From positions 1,798,001-1,862,000 of the forward strand of contig CAWGOF010000003.1 in assembly GCA_963824225.1 (NCBI GenBank): a stretch of 64,000 nucleotides of DNA, given 5' to 3'. Numbering within the stretch: position 1 is the first letter of the stretch; every line of letters starts with the position of its first letter. Origin of the DNA: CAWGOF01 sp963824225. Lineage in GTDB: Bacteria; Acidobacteriota; Polarisedimenticolia; Polarisedimenticolales; Polarisedimenticolaceae. This document shows, one piece after another, positions 1-8,290 of the stretch. The notes under the pieces are model-generated. The model was not told where the DNA came from, did not search any database, and worked only from the letters and a program-made list of their open reading frames with translations. The position numbers were made by a program, and so were the translations under genes.

Positions 1-458
1 ACCCGTTCCTGCTCCTGTCCACGATCCCACCGAACCATTACCTGGCCCAGAAATCGTTCCAGCTCCTGACCCGCTGGCGCCCGGGCGGGATCTACCCCAA
101 GACGCTGGCCATCGTGCTCGGCGTGCTGCAGAACACGTACAGCTCGCCGAAGGACGGGTACAAGATCTACCCGCTGTCGGTGGCCGACGTGGACAACCTG
201 GGCAAGCACCTGGAGAAGAAGAAGGGCCAGAACGATGCACGCAACCGGTGCATCCTCGACATCCTCGACCGCATCGGCCATCTCGAGGGGCTGTACTGGG
301 ACGAGTCGATCGAGCAGGTCGCGCGACAGGCGCACCGCATCCGTTCCAACTTTTTCGACAACACGAGACTTCTGGAAGACTGCATGCCGCAAGTCCTGCT
401 CGTCCAGGGCGACTACAGCCAGGACGAGGTGGCTCCGCGTCGTATGTTCAGGGGTTGA
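1..458 (+). CDS. Partial protein, paralog of the next gene (5' end outside window)
   Basis: The reading frame is open from the window edge (first full codon at base 3) to the TGA at 456-458, so the start lies outside. The visible 151 residues match the next protein position by position: PFLLLS, then a tryptophan-containing RW..GGIYPK segment, a GVLQ..YSSP.DGY segment, a GKHL segment and a closing EVAPR. The two genes are tandem duplicates. I do not recognise the family; no signal peptide, membrane segment or catalytic motif is visible in this part. An internal ATG at 114 gives a 114-residue ORF, but homology to the neighbour continues upstream of it, so it is not the true start. Confidence 0.8.
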   Translation, partial: PFLLLSTIPPNHYLAQKSFQLLTRWRPGGIYPKTLAIVLGVLQNTYSSPKDGYKIYPLSVADVDNLGKHLEKKKGQNDARNRCILDILDRIGHLEGLYWDESIEQVARQAHRIRSNFFDNTRLLEDCMPQVLLVQGDYSQDEVAPRRMFRG

Positions 459-464
459 GGTGCC

Positions 465-1244
465 GTGATGAATGAAGCCGTACTGCGTGTGGAACCGTGG
501 GAGACCGAAGAGGAAACCAGCGCATCGAACGAGCGCCGGATCTTCGAGATCGAGAGCCGGTTGCTGCAGGGCATCTTCGGCTGCCGGTCGACCGAGGCCG
601 TCGAGGCGTCGATCACTTACGCGCGCTACCTGAGCAGCGTGGGCATCACGCCGCAGAACTACCCCGTGTTCCTCAAGATGCTCGAGGTGGCCAACCACTG
701 GGTCATCGAGGCGCTGATCGGCGAGCGCGACCCGTTCCTGTTCCTGTCGCCGGTGCAGCCGAACCGGTTCATCGTGCAGCGCTGCCTGGCGATGATGACG
801 CGCTGGCACAAGGGTGGCATCTACCCCAAGAACCTGTCGGTCATCATGGGCGTGCTGCAGTCGGTCTACAGCTCGCCGCGTGACGGCTACCGCATCCACC
901 CGCTGACCATCGCCGACATGAACGCGATCGGCAAGCACCTGGACAAGCCCAAGGGTCAGGACGACCCGCTGAACCGGGCGATCCTCGAGGTGCTGGAGAA
1001 GATCGCCGATCTCGAGGGCGCGGGCGACGGCCAGATGGAAGAGGTGGCGATCCACGCTTCGGCGATCCGCAACGCGTTCTTCGACGATCGCAAGCGGATC
1101 GACGAGGTGATCCCGCCGGTGCTGCTGGTCTCGGTCAAGGAGCGCGAGGAAGTCGCTCCTCGACCGCGGACCGGGGCGGCCGCCGCGGGACGCGCGGGGA
1201 CCGGCAAGCGCGCGTCGGGCCGCGGCAAGAGCAAGAGTCGGTAG
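465..1244 (+). CDS. Conserved hypothetical protein, tandem paralog of the preceding gene
   Basis: This is a cytoplasmic-looking protein of 259 residues with no signal peptide or membrane helix. It starts 6 nt after the upstream stop. GTG 465 and ATG 468 are both possible; the GAGGTG at 457-462 is better spaced for ATG 468. The central 170 residues repeat the upstream protein. The C-terminal 30 residues are a basic, low-complexity Ala/Gly/Arg/Lys tail absent from the paralog and perhaps nucleic-acid binding (inference only). The close spacing with the neighbours at 1254 and 1503 suggests one transcript that also carries the DUF4388 protein. Family and function are unrecognised. Confidence 0.8.
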   Translation: MMNEAVLRVEPWETEEETSASNERRIFEIESRLLQGIFGCRSTEAVEASITYARYLSSVGITPQNYPVFLKMLEVANHWVIEALIGERDPFLFLSPVQPNRFIVQRCLAMMTRWHKGGIYPKNLSVIMGVLQSVYSSPRDGYRIHPLTIADMNAIGKHLDKPKGQDDPLNRAILEVLEKIADLEGAGDGQMEEVAIHASAIRNAFFDDRKRIDEVIPPVLLVSVKEREEVAPRPRTGAAAAGRAGTGKRASGRGKSKSR

Positions 1245-1253
1245 CCGGTCGCC

Positions 1254-1475
1254 ATGCTCCGACAGCGGCGCGCGCGGGTGAACGGGAACGGGAACGGGCA
1301 CCGCCCGAAGTCCGCGCCTCGTTCGCCCGGCCGCCGGCCTGTCGTCCTCGATCGCGACGAGCTGGCGCTCTTGCTGACCGCGTGCCGCCGCTATCGACAG
1401 TCGGTGCCCGTCTACCTCGCGTCGAGCCAGCCGGAGCTGCGACTGATCCAGGCCGTGATCCGCAAGCTGTCCTGA
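1254..1475 (+). CDS. Small hypothetical protein, 73 aa
   Basis: This small ORF starts 9 nt after the preceding stop and lies between the paralog pair and the DUF4388 gene. Its codons have the strong G/C third-position bias of neighbouring real genes, which supports coding. The N-terminal 30 residues are basic and low complexity (Arg, Gly-Asn, Pro). The C-terminal 43 residues look folded and helical, from a DRDELALLL segment to IRKLS. There is no signal peptide, metal motif or recognisable family. It could be a small partner of the DUF4388 protein, but that rests on position alone. Confidence 0.55.
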   Translation: MLRQRRARVNGNGNGHRPKSAPRSPGRRPVVLDRDELALLLTACRRYRQSVPVYLASSQPELRLIQAVIRKLS

Positions 1476-1502
1476 TACCGGGCCGCAGGACGCAGCGGGG
1501 CC

Positions 1503-2729
1503 ATGGCGCTCTACGGGAACCTGAGCACGATGTCGGTCGCCGACCTCCTGGCGTGGGTCGACGCGGGCCGCAAGAGCGGGACGCTCGAGGTCGAGCGGGA
1601 CAAGATCGTCAAGCGCATCACGTTCGACGCCGGACGGGTCACGAGCTGCTCGTCGAACAATCCGGCGACGCTGATGGGTCAGTTCCTGCTCGCGAGCGGG
1701 AAGATCACTCAAGACACGCTGAGCCAGGCGCTCGGCCGTCCGTCGAGCCCATCGATCAACCTCGGTCAGACGCTGCTCGAGATGGGCGCGATCACCCAGG
1801 CGGACCGGGACGCGTTCGTCCAGGCCAAGATCGAGGAGACGATCTACGGTCTCTTCGACTGGGACGACGCTGTGTTCCGGTTCTACACCAACGCGCTCGT
1901 CGATCCGAACGCCGTCGAGGCATCGCTCGGGATCGACGAGATCCAGCGCGGGGGCCGCGAGCGCTCGGCCGAGCGCCGGCGGTCGGACCAGGTGATCAAC
2001 GATCGGCGGATCGTGCTGCGGCGCACGGGCAAGCTCCCGCCGCCCGAGCTGGCCGCGAGCCGTGCGGCGCGGCGCGTGTTCGACCTGGTCGACGGCACGA
2101 GGAGCGTGGCCGGGATCGTGCTGCACAGCCACGCCTCGGAGTTCCTGGTGACGAAGCTCCTCACCGCACTGCTGCACGAGCAGGTGGTGGAGATCGCCGG
2201 GATCGACCGCGAGGCGGTCCCGCGCATCGAGCCCCAGGAGACGGCGCCGGAACCCGAGCCGGCGGTGGCGGCGACGGTGGCGGCGGCACCCGCCACGCCG
2301 CGCAAGCGGGGCTATCGCCTGCTTCCGGCCCAGCCGAGCGACGTGTCACGGGAGCTCGAGGCGGACATCAACGTCGCGCTCCAGCTGCTGTCCGCGGGTC
2401 GGCCCGAGGCCGCGCTCGAGCTGCTCAACACGATCGCCGCCGTCCATCCGATGGACATCGCGCTCCGACAGCTCGTGCTCAACGCCGAGCAGGCGTTCTG
2501 CAAGAAGATGCTCGAAGGCGACCTCGCGGCCTCGAGCATTCCGACGCGCCGCGGACAGGCGGCGGAGCAGGACCCGTCACCCGAGGAGTCGTTCCTCCTC
2601 GAGCACGTCGATGGCCGTACCACGGTCCAGTCCCTGCTATGGGTCGCACCGATGCGCGACGTCGACGTGCTGAAGTCGCTCGGCCGCATGCTCGAGAAGG
2701 GCTGGGTCGAGCTGCGCCGCGTCGCCTGA
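1503..2729 (+). CDS. DUF4388 (PATAN-like) domain protein
   Basis: The N-terminus shows the DUF4388 pattern: ALYGNLSTMSVADLLAWV, then KSGTLEV, then an IVKRITFDAGRV strand (residues 1-45), followed by a stretch with GQTLLEMGAITQADRDAFV typical of this family. Residues 170-250 form a second helical module with a GTRSVAGIV segment. A Pro/Ala linker near 250-270 leads to a TPR-like helical region (LLSAGRPEAALELLNTIAAVHP, about 295-320 in fragments) and a last helical module with DGRTTVQSLL. DUF4388 proteins often accompany two-component and small-GTPase signalling in delta-proteobacteria and Acidobacteriota; here it follows two paralogs of unknown family. The protein is cytoplasmic, 408 aa, and the start ATG 1503 is the first in frame. 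Confidence 0.8.
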   Translation: MALYGNLSTMSVADLLAWVDAGRKSGTLEVERDKIVKRITFDAGRVTSCSSNNPATLMGQFLLASGKITQDTLSQALGRPSSPSINLGQTLLEMGAITQADRDAFVQAKIEETIYGLFDWDDAVFRFYTNALVDPNAVEASLGIDEIQRGGRERSAERRRSDQVINDRRIVLRRTGKLPPPELAASRAARRVFDLVDGTRSVAGIVLHSHASEFLVTKLLTALLHEQVVEIAGIDREAVPRIEPQETAPEPEPAVAATVAAAPATPRKRGYRLLPAQPSDVSRELEADINVALQLLSAGRPEAALELLNTIAAVHPMDIALRQLVLNAEQAFCKKMLEGDLAASSIPTRRGQAAEQDPSPEESFLLEHVDGRTTVQSLLWVAPMRDVDVLKSLGRMLEKGWVELRRVA

Positions 2730-2731
2730 CG

Positions 2732-3091
2732 TCACGGGGGCGCTTCGGCCTCGTAGCTGTTCTGGCCCCGGATCGGATGTACGGTCGGCTCGGCCCGCAA
2801 CGCCATCTGCTCGGTGAACCGAACCCAGCCGATCCCGTCGTCCCGCCCCGCGTCCTGCACGAGAACGGAGCAGCACACCACGGGCACACCGCCGGCCCAG
2901 CCGCAGCGATGGACGTACACACGCTCGGCCTTGTGCTTGGCGTGTCCGCAACGCGCCGCGACCTCGGCCGTGGTCGTGATCGACCGCAACCGGTCGTTGC
3001 CGTCCCAGTGGTTGACCCACGGTTGATCGCGATCCCGGCGATGATGGACGACGAGAAACAGCGCCACGCTCGTGCCTCGAGGGACACCCAT
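2732..3091 (-). CDS. Hypothetical protein, 119 aa
   Basis: The minus-strand ATG at 3091 opens a 119-residue frame with strongly G/C-biased third positions, unlike the competing plus-strand frames. It ends 2 nt from the DUF4388 stop, so the two genes converge. The protein has a hydrophobic start (VALFLVVHH), a WVNHWDGND segment, and a Cys/His-rich middle (RCGHAKHK, VHRCGW, VVCCS) that could bind a metal or resemble a small zinc fold. No family is recognised. A clear ribosome-binding site is missing; the longer frame upstream (to 3580) overlaps the kinase gene and is rejected. Confidence 0.5.
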   Translation of the reverse strand: MGVPRGTSVALFLVVHHRRDRDQPWVNHWDGNDRLRSITTTAEVAARCGHAKHKAERVYVHRCGWAGGVPVVCCSVLVQDAGRDDGIGWVRFTEQMALRAEPTVHPIRGQNSYEAEAPP

Positions 3092-3193
3092 TATCGCACC
3101 GTAGAGCCGAACCGGCGATCGGCAGGCCCGCCGCGCACTTGTTCCGTTGCCGCATCGAACTAGGTAGACTCCTCTGCTTGTGGGACCTCGTGC

Positions 3194-5860
3194 ATGATCG
3201 GCCGCCGCCTGAGCCATTACGCGATCACTGCCCGACTGGGCGAAGGCGGCATGGGGGTCGTGTACCGAGCGACCGACACGCAGCTCGATCGGCAGGTGGC
3301 GGTCAAGGTGTTGCCCGCGGCGTTCACCGCCGACCCCGAGCGACTGGCGCGGTTCGAGCGCGAGGCCAAGATGCTGGCCCAGCTCCACCACCCGAACATC
3401 GCGTCCATCTTCGGGCTCGCGGAGGCGGAGGGCGTGCGCGCCCTGGTGATGGAGCTGGTCGAGGGCGAGGACCTTTCGGCGCGCATCGCGCGCGGCGCGT
3501 TGCCGCCGGGTGAGGCGCTGGCGATCGCGCGCCAGATCGCCGAGGCACTCGAGGAGGCGCACGAGAAAGGGATCGTGCACCGCGACCTGAAGCCGGCCAA
3601 CGTCAAGATCACCGCCGGCGGCCGGGTCAAGGTGCTCGACTTCGGGCTGGCCAAGGCGCTCGATCCCGGCGATCCGGCGCGCTCGCCGACGCGGATGAAT
3701 TCACAGACCCTGACCGCCGCCGGCGGCACGCAGCTCGGCATGATCCTCGGGACCGCTGCGTACATGGCGCCCGAGCAGGCGCGCGGTCGCGCGGTCGACA
3801 AGCGGGCCGACATCTGGGCTTTCGGAGTGGTGCTCCACGAGATGCTGGCCGGCCGTTCTCTGTTCGCCGCCGACTCGGTGGCCGACACGCTCGCGCGGGT
3901 CCTCGAGCGGGAGGTCGACTTCTCGTCGCTGCCGCCGGCCGTGCCGGCGTCGGTCCGAGCGCTCTTGCGCCGGTGCCTCGAACGGAACCCGAAGAATCGC
4001 CTGCGGGATATCGGCGACGCGCGGCTCGCGATCGACGAGGCGATCGCGGCGCCCGACGAGCGAGCGCGCGCTGCTGCTTCTCGGCCGACCGCGCTCCGCG
4101 GGTGGGCGAGCGCGCTGCCCTGGGCTGTCGCTGCCGCGGCGCTTGCCGTCGCCGGCTGGGCACTCGCCACGCGATCGCCCGGCGGCGGGCTCGCTCGTGG
4201 GGCACCGGCCCTGACGCGGCTCGAGCTTTCGCTGCCATCCGGAGTCGAGGCGGCGTCCGGCATCGCCGGCGGCTTCGCGATCGCGCCGGACGGCCGGACG
4301 GTGGCCATGATCGGTGTGCGCGACGGACAGCGCCGGCTCTACGTCCGCCGGCTCGACCGGCCCGAGGCGACCGAGATCGCCGCCTCGTCCGGAGTCAACA
4401 GCGCCGCCTTCTCCCCCGACAGCTCGGCGATCGCCTTCGTCCCCGGCAGCGCCGACCTCACGCGCATCTCGCTCGGCGATCAGCAACGCGCGGTGGTCGT
4501 CCCGGGCGCGGATCTCAGCAGCACGATCGGCTGGGGGGAATCGGGCATCTACTTCCACCGCCAAGGTGCGCTGTGGATCGCGCCGACGGCGGGCGGCGAG
4601 GCGCGCCAGCTGGCAACGCTCGCCGAGGCGCGCGGTGAGGTGCTGCAGGCCGATCCCGTCGAGATTCCAGGCTCGGGCACGGTCCTCTTCTCCAGCCTGT
4701 CGAGCACCGCCGAGTCCGGCCGCATCGAGTCGGTCGCGCTCGCGGACGGCAGGAGATCGGTGGTCGTCGAGCGCGCCACGTCACCGGTTTGGTGGCCGGG
4801 CGGGCAACTGCTCTTCGAGCGCGATGGTGCCGTGTGGGCCGTGGCGTTCGACCTCGCCAAGGGCGTCGTCACCGGCTCGGCGATCCAGATCCTGCGCGCC
4901 GGTGAAGTCGGCACGCAGCGCTTCGGCGGCCTCGGCTACCGGCTTTCGGCGACCGGCACGCTGCTCTACATGCCCGCCGACTTCGCCGAGAACCGGGTCG
5001 TCAGAGTATCGCGCGCCGGTGTCGAGAGCGCCCTCGAGCTGCCGACCGGGCCGTACGCTACTCCACGCGTCTCGCCCGACGGGAAACGACTCTTGGTCGA
5101 GCGTGGCTCGAGCGTCATCGAGGTCGTCGAGCTCGCGCGTGGCACGCGGGTGCAGCTCGCGCCGCCGGCCTTCGGTACCAGTTTCCCGACGTGGTCGGCC
5201 GATGGACAGCAGGTCGTCTCCCGGCGCTTCAATCTCCCGCACTGGCTCGCGGTCGACGCGAGCGGCCGCTCGGGCCGGATCCCCGGCGAGCTGATCAACG
5301 ACTATCCGACGTCACCGGGCGCTGATCCGGACAGCGTGTTGAGCGTGCGGATCCAGGCGCAGACCGGCGGCGATCTCATGCTGATCTCGATCAGCGGACG
5401 ATTCTCATCGAAAGTACTGCTGTCGACGCCAGCCTACGAGGGCGGCCCGCAGCTCTCGCGCGACCGGCGGTGGCTCGCCTACCAATCGAACGCCCCGGGC
5501 CGTTCCGAGATCTTCGTGCGCCCCTATCCGGCGCTCGATCGCGCCTGGCAGGTGTCCGAGGGTGGAGGCGTGCAGACGCGCTGGAGCGCTGACGGCCGTG
5601 AGATCTACTACCGGAGCGGCGAGCGGATGATGGCCGCGACGTTCGACGGCCGAGGCGCGGAGCCGCTGCTCGGCCGGCCGACCGCGCTCTTCGCCGACGA
5701 GTACGACTTCGGCCAGGGCCTGTCGATCCCGAACTACGACGTCACGCCCGACGGCGGGTTCCTCCTGCTTCGCCGCACGCCGTGGGGCGGTCGCCTGCAG
5801 CTCGTGCTCGGATGGAACGGCGAGCTCGAGCGGCTCATCGCCGCGGGCGGCGAGCGGTGA
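3194..5860 (+). CDS. Membrane Ser/Thr protein kinase with C-terminal PD40 beta-propeller
   Basis: A Hanks-type kinase of 888 aa. The domain spans about residues 9-290: glycine loop LGEGGMGVVY (15-24), ATP lysine K38, catalytic HRD 129-131 followed by LKPAN, metal-binding DFG 149-151, and the activation-segment APEQ near 193. One membrane helix lies at about 306-326 (LPWAVAAAALAVAGWALAT). The remaining 550 residues are TolB/PD40-like propeller repeats with recurring SPD and W..DG.. motifs, predicted to be periplasmic. This kinase-helix-propeller plan is common in Acidobacteriota. By family, the kinase phosphorylates Ser/Thr in the cytoplasm in response to a signal at the propeller; the signal is unknown. 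The gene ends 1 nt before the convergent PQQ gene. Confidence 0.92.
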   Translation: MIGRRLSHYAITARLGEGGMGVVYRATDTQLDRQVAVKVLPAAFTADPERLARFEREAKMLAQLHHPNIASIFGLAEAEGVRALVMELVEGEDLSARIARGALPPGEALAIARQIAEALEEAHEKGIVHRDLKPANVKITAGGRVKVLDFGLAKALDPGDPARSPTRMNSQTLTAAGGTQLGMILGTAAYMAPEQARGRAVDKRADIWAFGVVLHEMLAGRSLFAADSVADTLARVLEREVDFSSLPPAVPASVRALLRRCLERNPKNRLRDIGDARLAIDEAIAAPDERARAAASRPTALRGWASALPWAVAAAALAVAGWALATRSPGGGLARGAPALTRLELSLPSGVEAASGIAGGFAIAPDGRTVAMIGVRDGQRRLYVRRLDRPEATEIAASSGVNSAAFSPDSSAIAFVPGSADLTRISLGDQQRAVVVPGADLSSTIGWGESGIYFHRQGALWIAPTAGGEARQLATLAEARGEVLQADPVEIPGSGTVLFSSLSSTAESGRIESVALADGRRSVVVERATSPVWWPGGQLLFERDGAVWAVAFDLAKGVVTGSAIQILRAGEVGTQRFGGLGYRLSATGTLLYMPADFAENRVVRVSRAGVESALELPTGPYATPRVSPDGKRLLVERGSSVIEVVELARGTRVQLAPPAFGTSFPTWSADGQQVVSRRFNLPHWLAVDASGRSGRIPGELINDYPTSPGADPDSVLSVRIQAQTGGDLMLISISGRFSSKVLLSTPAYEGGPQLSRDRRWLAYQSNAPGRSEIFVRPYPALDRAWQVSEGGGVQTRWSADGREIYYRSGERMMAATFDGRGAEPLLGRPTALFADEYDFGQGLSIPNYDVTPDGGFLLLRRTPWGGRLQLVLGWNGELERLIAAGGER

Positions 5861-5861
5861 C

Positions 5862-6173
5862 TCAGGTTGTCACCACCGCCGCGTCTTGTTTCCTTCGCTG
5901 ACTCGCCATCGCCGGTGGCGCTTGTCCTGCGCCGACGAACGTAACGAACCCGCGCCCGAGCCCCTTCAGCTTGTTGTGCCACAGGACCTGTCCCGTCGAG
6001 GGATCGAGTCCAAACACCTCGCCTTTCGTCGCGGCGACGAGGCTTGTGCCCACGAGCGCGACGTTCACGAAGTCGAGACCTTTGAGGTGTCGTCTCCATC
6101 GCTCCGTGCCGGTCACCGGATCGAGCGCGAGCACCGTTCCGCCAAGACCGACATACAAGTCGCCATTCGTCAT
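5862..6173 (-). CDS. PQQ-repeat beta-propeller-like protein, 103 aa
   Basis: Two PQQ-like (quinoprotein WD-like) blades are visible: a strand with GGTVLALDPVTGTERWRRHL (residues 11-30) and another with GEVFGLDPSTGQVLWHNKL (51-69). Both have the LdP.tG...W signature. Full PQQ propellers have six to eight blades, so this 103-residue protein is a fragment of that fold, or oligomerises to complete one. No signal peptide is seen. A strong GGAGGT lies 5 nt before ATG 6173. It is divergent from the selenoprotein W-like gene, with a 44-bp gap. Confidence 0.7.
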   Translation of the reverse strand: MTNGDLYVGLGGTVLALDPVTGTERWRRHLKGLDFVNVALVGTSLVAATKGEVFGLDPSTGQVLWHNKLKGLGRGFVTFVGAGQAPPAMASQRRKQDAAVVTT

Positions 6174-6217
6174 CGACTACCTCCGTGAACCCGCGGAGTG
6201 CTGCTACACTCCATGTC

Positions 6218-6481
6218 ATGGTGATTCGCATCGTCTACTGCGAAACCTGAGGCACGATAGCCGAGAAGGCGGCGAGTTTCGCGGCCTTGATCCGTGACAC
6301 CTTCGAGACTCCAGTCGAGCTACGGCCGGGTCGGCGGGGTCAGTTCGACATCGTCGTCGATGGTCAGACCGTCGTGTCCCGCAAGGGTGGCTTGCTGGCC
6401 AAGCTGCTGGGGCGACCCTGGCCGGACGCCGAGACGGTCCTCACCGCCGTGTGCAAAGCGCTCGGAAGCCCGACTACCTAG
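6218..6481 (+). CDS. Selenoprotein W-like (Rdx family) protein with in-frame TGA as selenocysteine
   Basis: Read from ATG 6218 with the TGA at 6248-6250 as selenocysteine, the frame gives an 87-residue protein whose N-terminus is V-I-R-I-V-Y-C-E-T-U. This CxxU redox motif (C8, U11) directly follows a first beta strand, as in SelW/Rdx proteins (thioredoxin-like fold). The rest fits the family: RRGQFDIVVDGQTVVSRK at about 39-56 is the usual G.F.v.vdg..v.sk hairpin, and PWPDAETVLTAV is the closing helix. Ordinary ORF calling would report only residues 24-87 from TTG 6287. No Shine-Dalgarno is near; TACACT at 6205-6210 could be a -10 box giving a leaderless message. Role: probably a small thiol oxidoreductase; the partner is unknown. 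Confidence 0.8.
6266..6288 (+). promoter_or_regulatory. Candidate bacterial SECIS hairpin just after the TGA codon
   Basis: AAGGC (6266-6270) pairs with GCCTT (6284-6288). With single bulged G residues the stem continues through G6271/C6282 and C6273-G6274/C6280-G6281 to an apical loop AGTTT at 6275-6279. The loop has a G among its first two bases and starts 25 nt after the TGA. Both fit the published bacterial SECIS pattern (short stem, small loop with an early G, loop about 16-37 nt from UGA). The hairpin lies wholly within coding sequence, as bacterial SECIS elements do. Confidence 0.6.
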
Positions 6482-6560
6482 CGAACCTCACCGTCTTTTT
6501 GCATCGTCGTCTCGTGGCTCGAACACCGGACCCCCATCGTGCGCCGCGGAGGGTTCGTGT

Positions 6561-6845
6561 ATGCGGCATCGCCACAGTGCACTGGGCTTCTCGGTCGTCG
6601 TCGAAGGTACGTTCGTGGCTCCCAAGCTCTGGTTCGTCCATGCCAGGATCGAAAGGCCGGGCCTCGACCTCGGCGCGGCCAACGCCGCGGAGAGGCTCGA
6701 GCTCTTGCGTGGGATCGTCACGGTTTCGCAACGCGGATGGCGCTTGGGTGCCCGGAACGTTCGCGTCGTCATCGATGGCGACAGCGAGGTCGCCGGCTTC
6801 TTCGGCGTCGTGCGTAGGAGCGCGGTCCCGGACCGGGTCGCCTAG
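6561..6845 (+). CDS. Hypothetical protein, 94 aa
   Basis: ATG 6561 has GGAGGG at 6548-6553, 7 nt upstream. The frame keeps GC-rich third positions to the TAG at 6843-6845. The 94 residues are soluble, with alternating strands (ALGFSVVVEGTFVAPKLWFV) and a helix (ANAAERLELLRGIV), then RNVRVVIDGD, suggesting a small alpha/beta fold. No family is recognised. It follows the selenoprotein gene by 79 nt on the same strand and is convergent, 1 nt apart, with the amidohydrolase. Confidence 0.5.
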   Translation: MRHRHSALGFSVVVEGTFVAPKLWFVHARIERPGLDLGAANAAERLELLRGIVTVSQRGWRLGARNVRVVIDGDSEVAGFFGVVRRSAVPDRVA

Positions 6846-6846
6846 A

Positions 6847-8170
6847 CTACAGGGGCTGGAGCAGTGCGCTGATGTCGGACGGTGAGAGCCAGCGCCCGCG
6901 GAGCATGACGCCCGCGATGCGCCGACTGTTCGCGATATCGACGAGCGGGTTCGCCTCGAGCAGAACGAGATCCGCGCTCTGCCCGACGGCGACGGTGCCG
7001 AGACGAGCCGCCCGCTCATCGCCGAGGAACTCCGCCGCGTTCGCCGTCGCCGCCCGTAACGCCTCGTACGGCGTCAGCCCGGCGGCGACGAGATCGGCCA
7101 GCTCATCGTGGGTCGAGAAGCCCGGTACGACGCCGGTATTCATCGCATCGGTGCCCACGAGTAACCGCACGCCCCCGGCCTGGAACTCGCGCACCAGCTT
7201 CTCGAGCAAGCGGTAGCGCGCCATCATCGGCTCATAGCGGCTCTTGTCCATGCGATGGGTGTACGGATTCGTCGCCGGCCCCCACCCCGTTTGCACAGAC
7301 GCTGGCAAGTAGCGCATTTCAGGCCGCTCGAGCATCGCGTCGAGATCCTGGACCTGCCGGGCGATCACCTTGAACGCCGTGAGATTGGGCATGAGCCAGA
7401 TCCGCGCCCGCGCCATCGAGCGCTGGAGCTCGGGGATCCGTGCTTCGACGAGCGGCAGCGATGCGTCGGTCGATCGGTTCTCTTGGTCGTACAGGAACTC
7501 CTCGGCGTGCGCGACGGCGTACTGCCGCTCCTCGAACATCGCTTCGACACCCAGGTTGCGCGGGGCGTGGCCGATCACGCGGATGCCTTCGCGTCGCGCG
7601 ACCGCATGGAGCCGAGCGTAGGCCTCGCGCGACAGATTGCCGTGCAGCTTCACGAAGTCATAGCCCGCCCGCCGCTGCTCGACGACCGCCCGCTCCACCT
7701 CGTCGGGCGTCGTGACGAATGGCTCGTTGATGTACGGACCCACGGTGTAGATGCGCGGCCCCAGAATCCGACCCGCCGCCACGTTGGCCTCGAGCTCGAG
7801 GATCGAGGCCGCACCGCGCATGTTCAGCACCGTCGTCACGCCGTTGGCGACGAACAGCTTCGAGCAGCACGCGCTGCTCGTCCTCGGGGTTACTGGCCAG
7901 GTGCACATGGACGTCGACGAGGCCCGGCACGAGAAACTTCCCGCTGCCGTCGATCGTCCGCGCCCCGTCAGGCGTCGCGACATCGCGGCCCATGCGCGTG
8001 ATCCGTCCGTCCTCGATGAGCACCGTCTGCCGGGCGAGCACGCGCAGCGCATCCATCGGCAGGACGTTCACGTTCACGATCGCAGTCGCGGCGCTCGAGG
8101 CGTCCTGCGGCGCTGCGGAACACCCGAGACCGATGACGACCGCGAGACAGGCACCGGCGTAGATCCTCAT
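6847..8170 (-). CDS. Amidohydrolase family lipoprotein, interrupted by one frameshift
   Basis: The N-terminal third reads from ATG 8170 in one frame and the remainder in another; the switch lies at about 7860-7866. A single extra or missing base there would restore a protein of about 440 aa. The start is a lipoprotein signal (lipobox ending GLGC). Metal-dependent amidohydrolase residues are all present: H-V-H in VDVHVHL, the carbamylation lysine in FVKLHG, histidines in IGHAP and VAHAEEF, and the catalytic Asp in GTDAMN. FVANGVTTV and LRAATANAAEFLG are typical of imidazolonepropionase/prolidase-like members. The substrate is unknown. The frameshift is more likely a base-calling error than decay, because both halves are conserved and neighbours show the same problem. 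Confidence 0.75.
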
Positions 8171-8257
8171 GCGCTTGCTCGGAGCAAGCTCGTTGCCAGG
8201 GTGTGCGGGCGAGAAGCGGCCGATTCGACCGCGTCAGGCGGGCGCCGGGCCAGGTAT

Positions 8258-8285
8258 CGGACAGCTGTCCGCGAACAGCTGTCCG
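8258..8285. repeat. Perfect 11-bp stem hairpin between protease end and amidohydrolase start
   Basis: CGGACAGCTGT (8258-8268) and ACAGCTGTCCG (8275-8285) are exact reverse complements separated by 6 nt. The element sits 6 nt beyond the protease stop codon. On the minus strand it could act as a terminator, but no T tract follows, so it may instead protect mRNA ends or be an operator for the amidohydrolase, whose start is about 90 bp away. Confidence 0.5.
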
Positions 8286-8290
8286 GCGTG

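Noticed and set aside
1382..3163. 593-aa plus-strand frame
   Set aside because: It is a shifted shadow of the DUF4388 gene (Arg/Pro/Gly-rich low-complexity translation) that runs through antisense of the 2732-3091 ORF.
6287..6481. A free-standing 64-aa gene starting at TTG 6287
   Set aside because: It lacks the first strand and redox motif of the Rdx fold, which are present in frame immediately upstream if the TGA is read as selenocysteine.
8258..8285. Classical rho-independent terminator after the protease
   Set aside because: The hairpin is perfect, but neither strand shows a T tract after it, so it is listed only as an inverted repeat.
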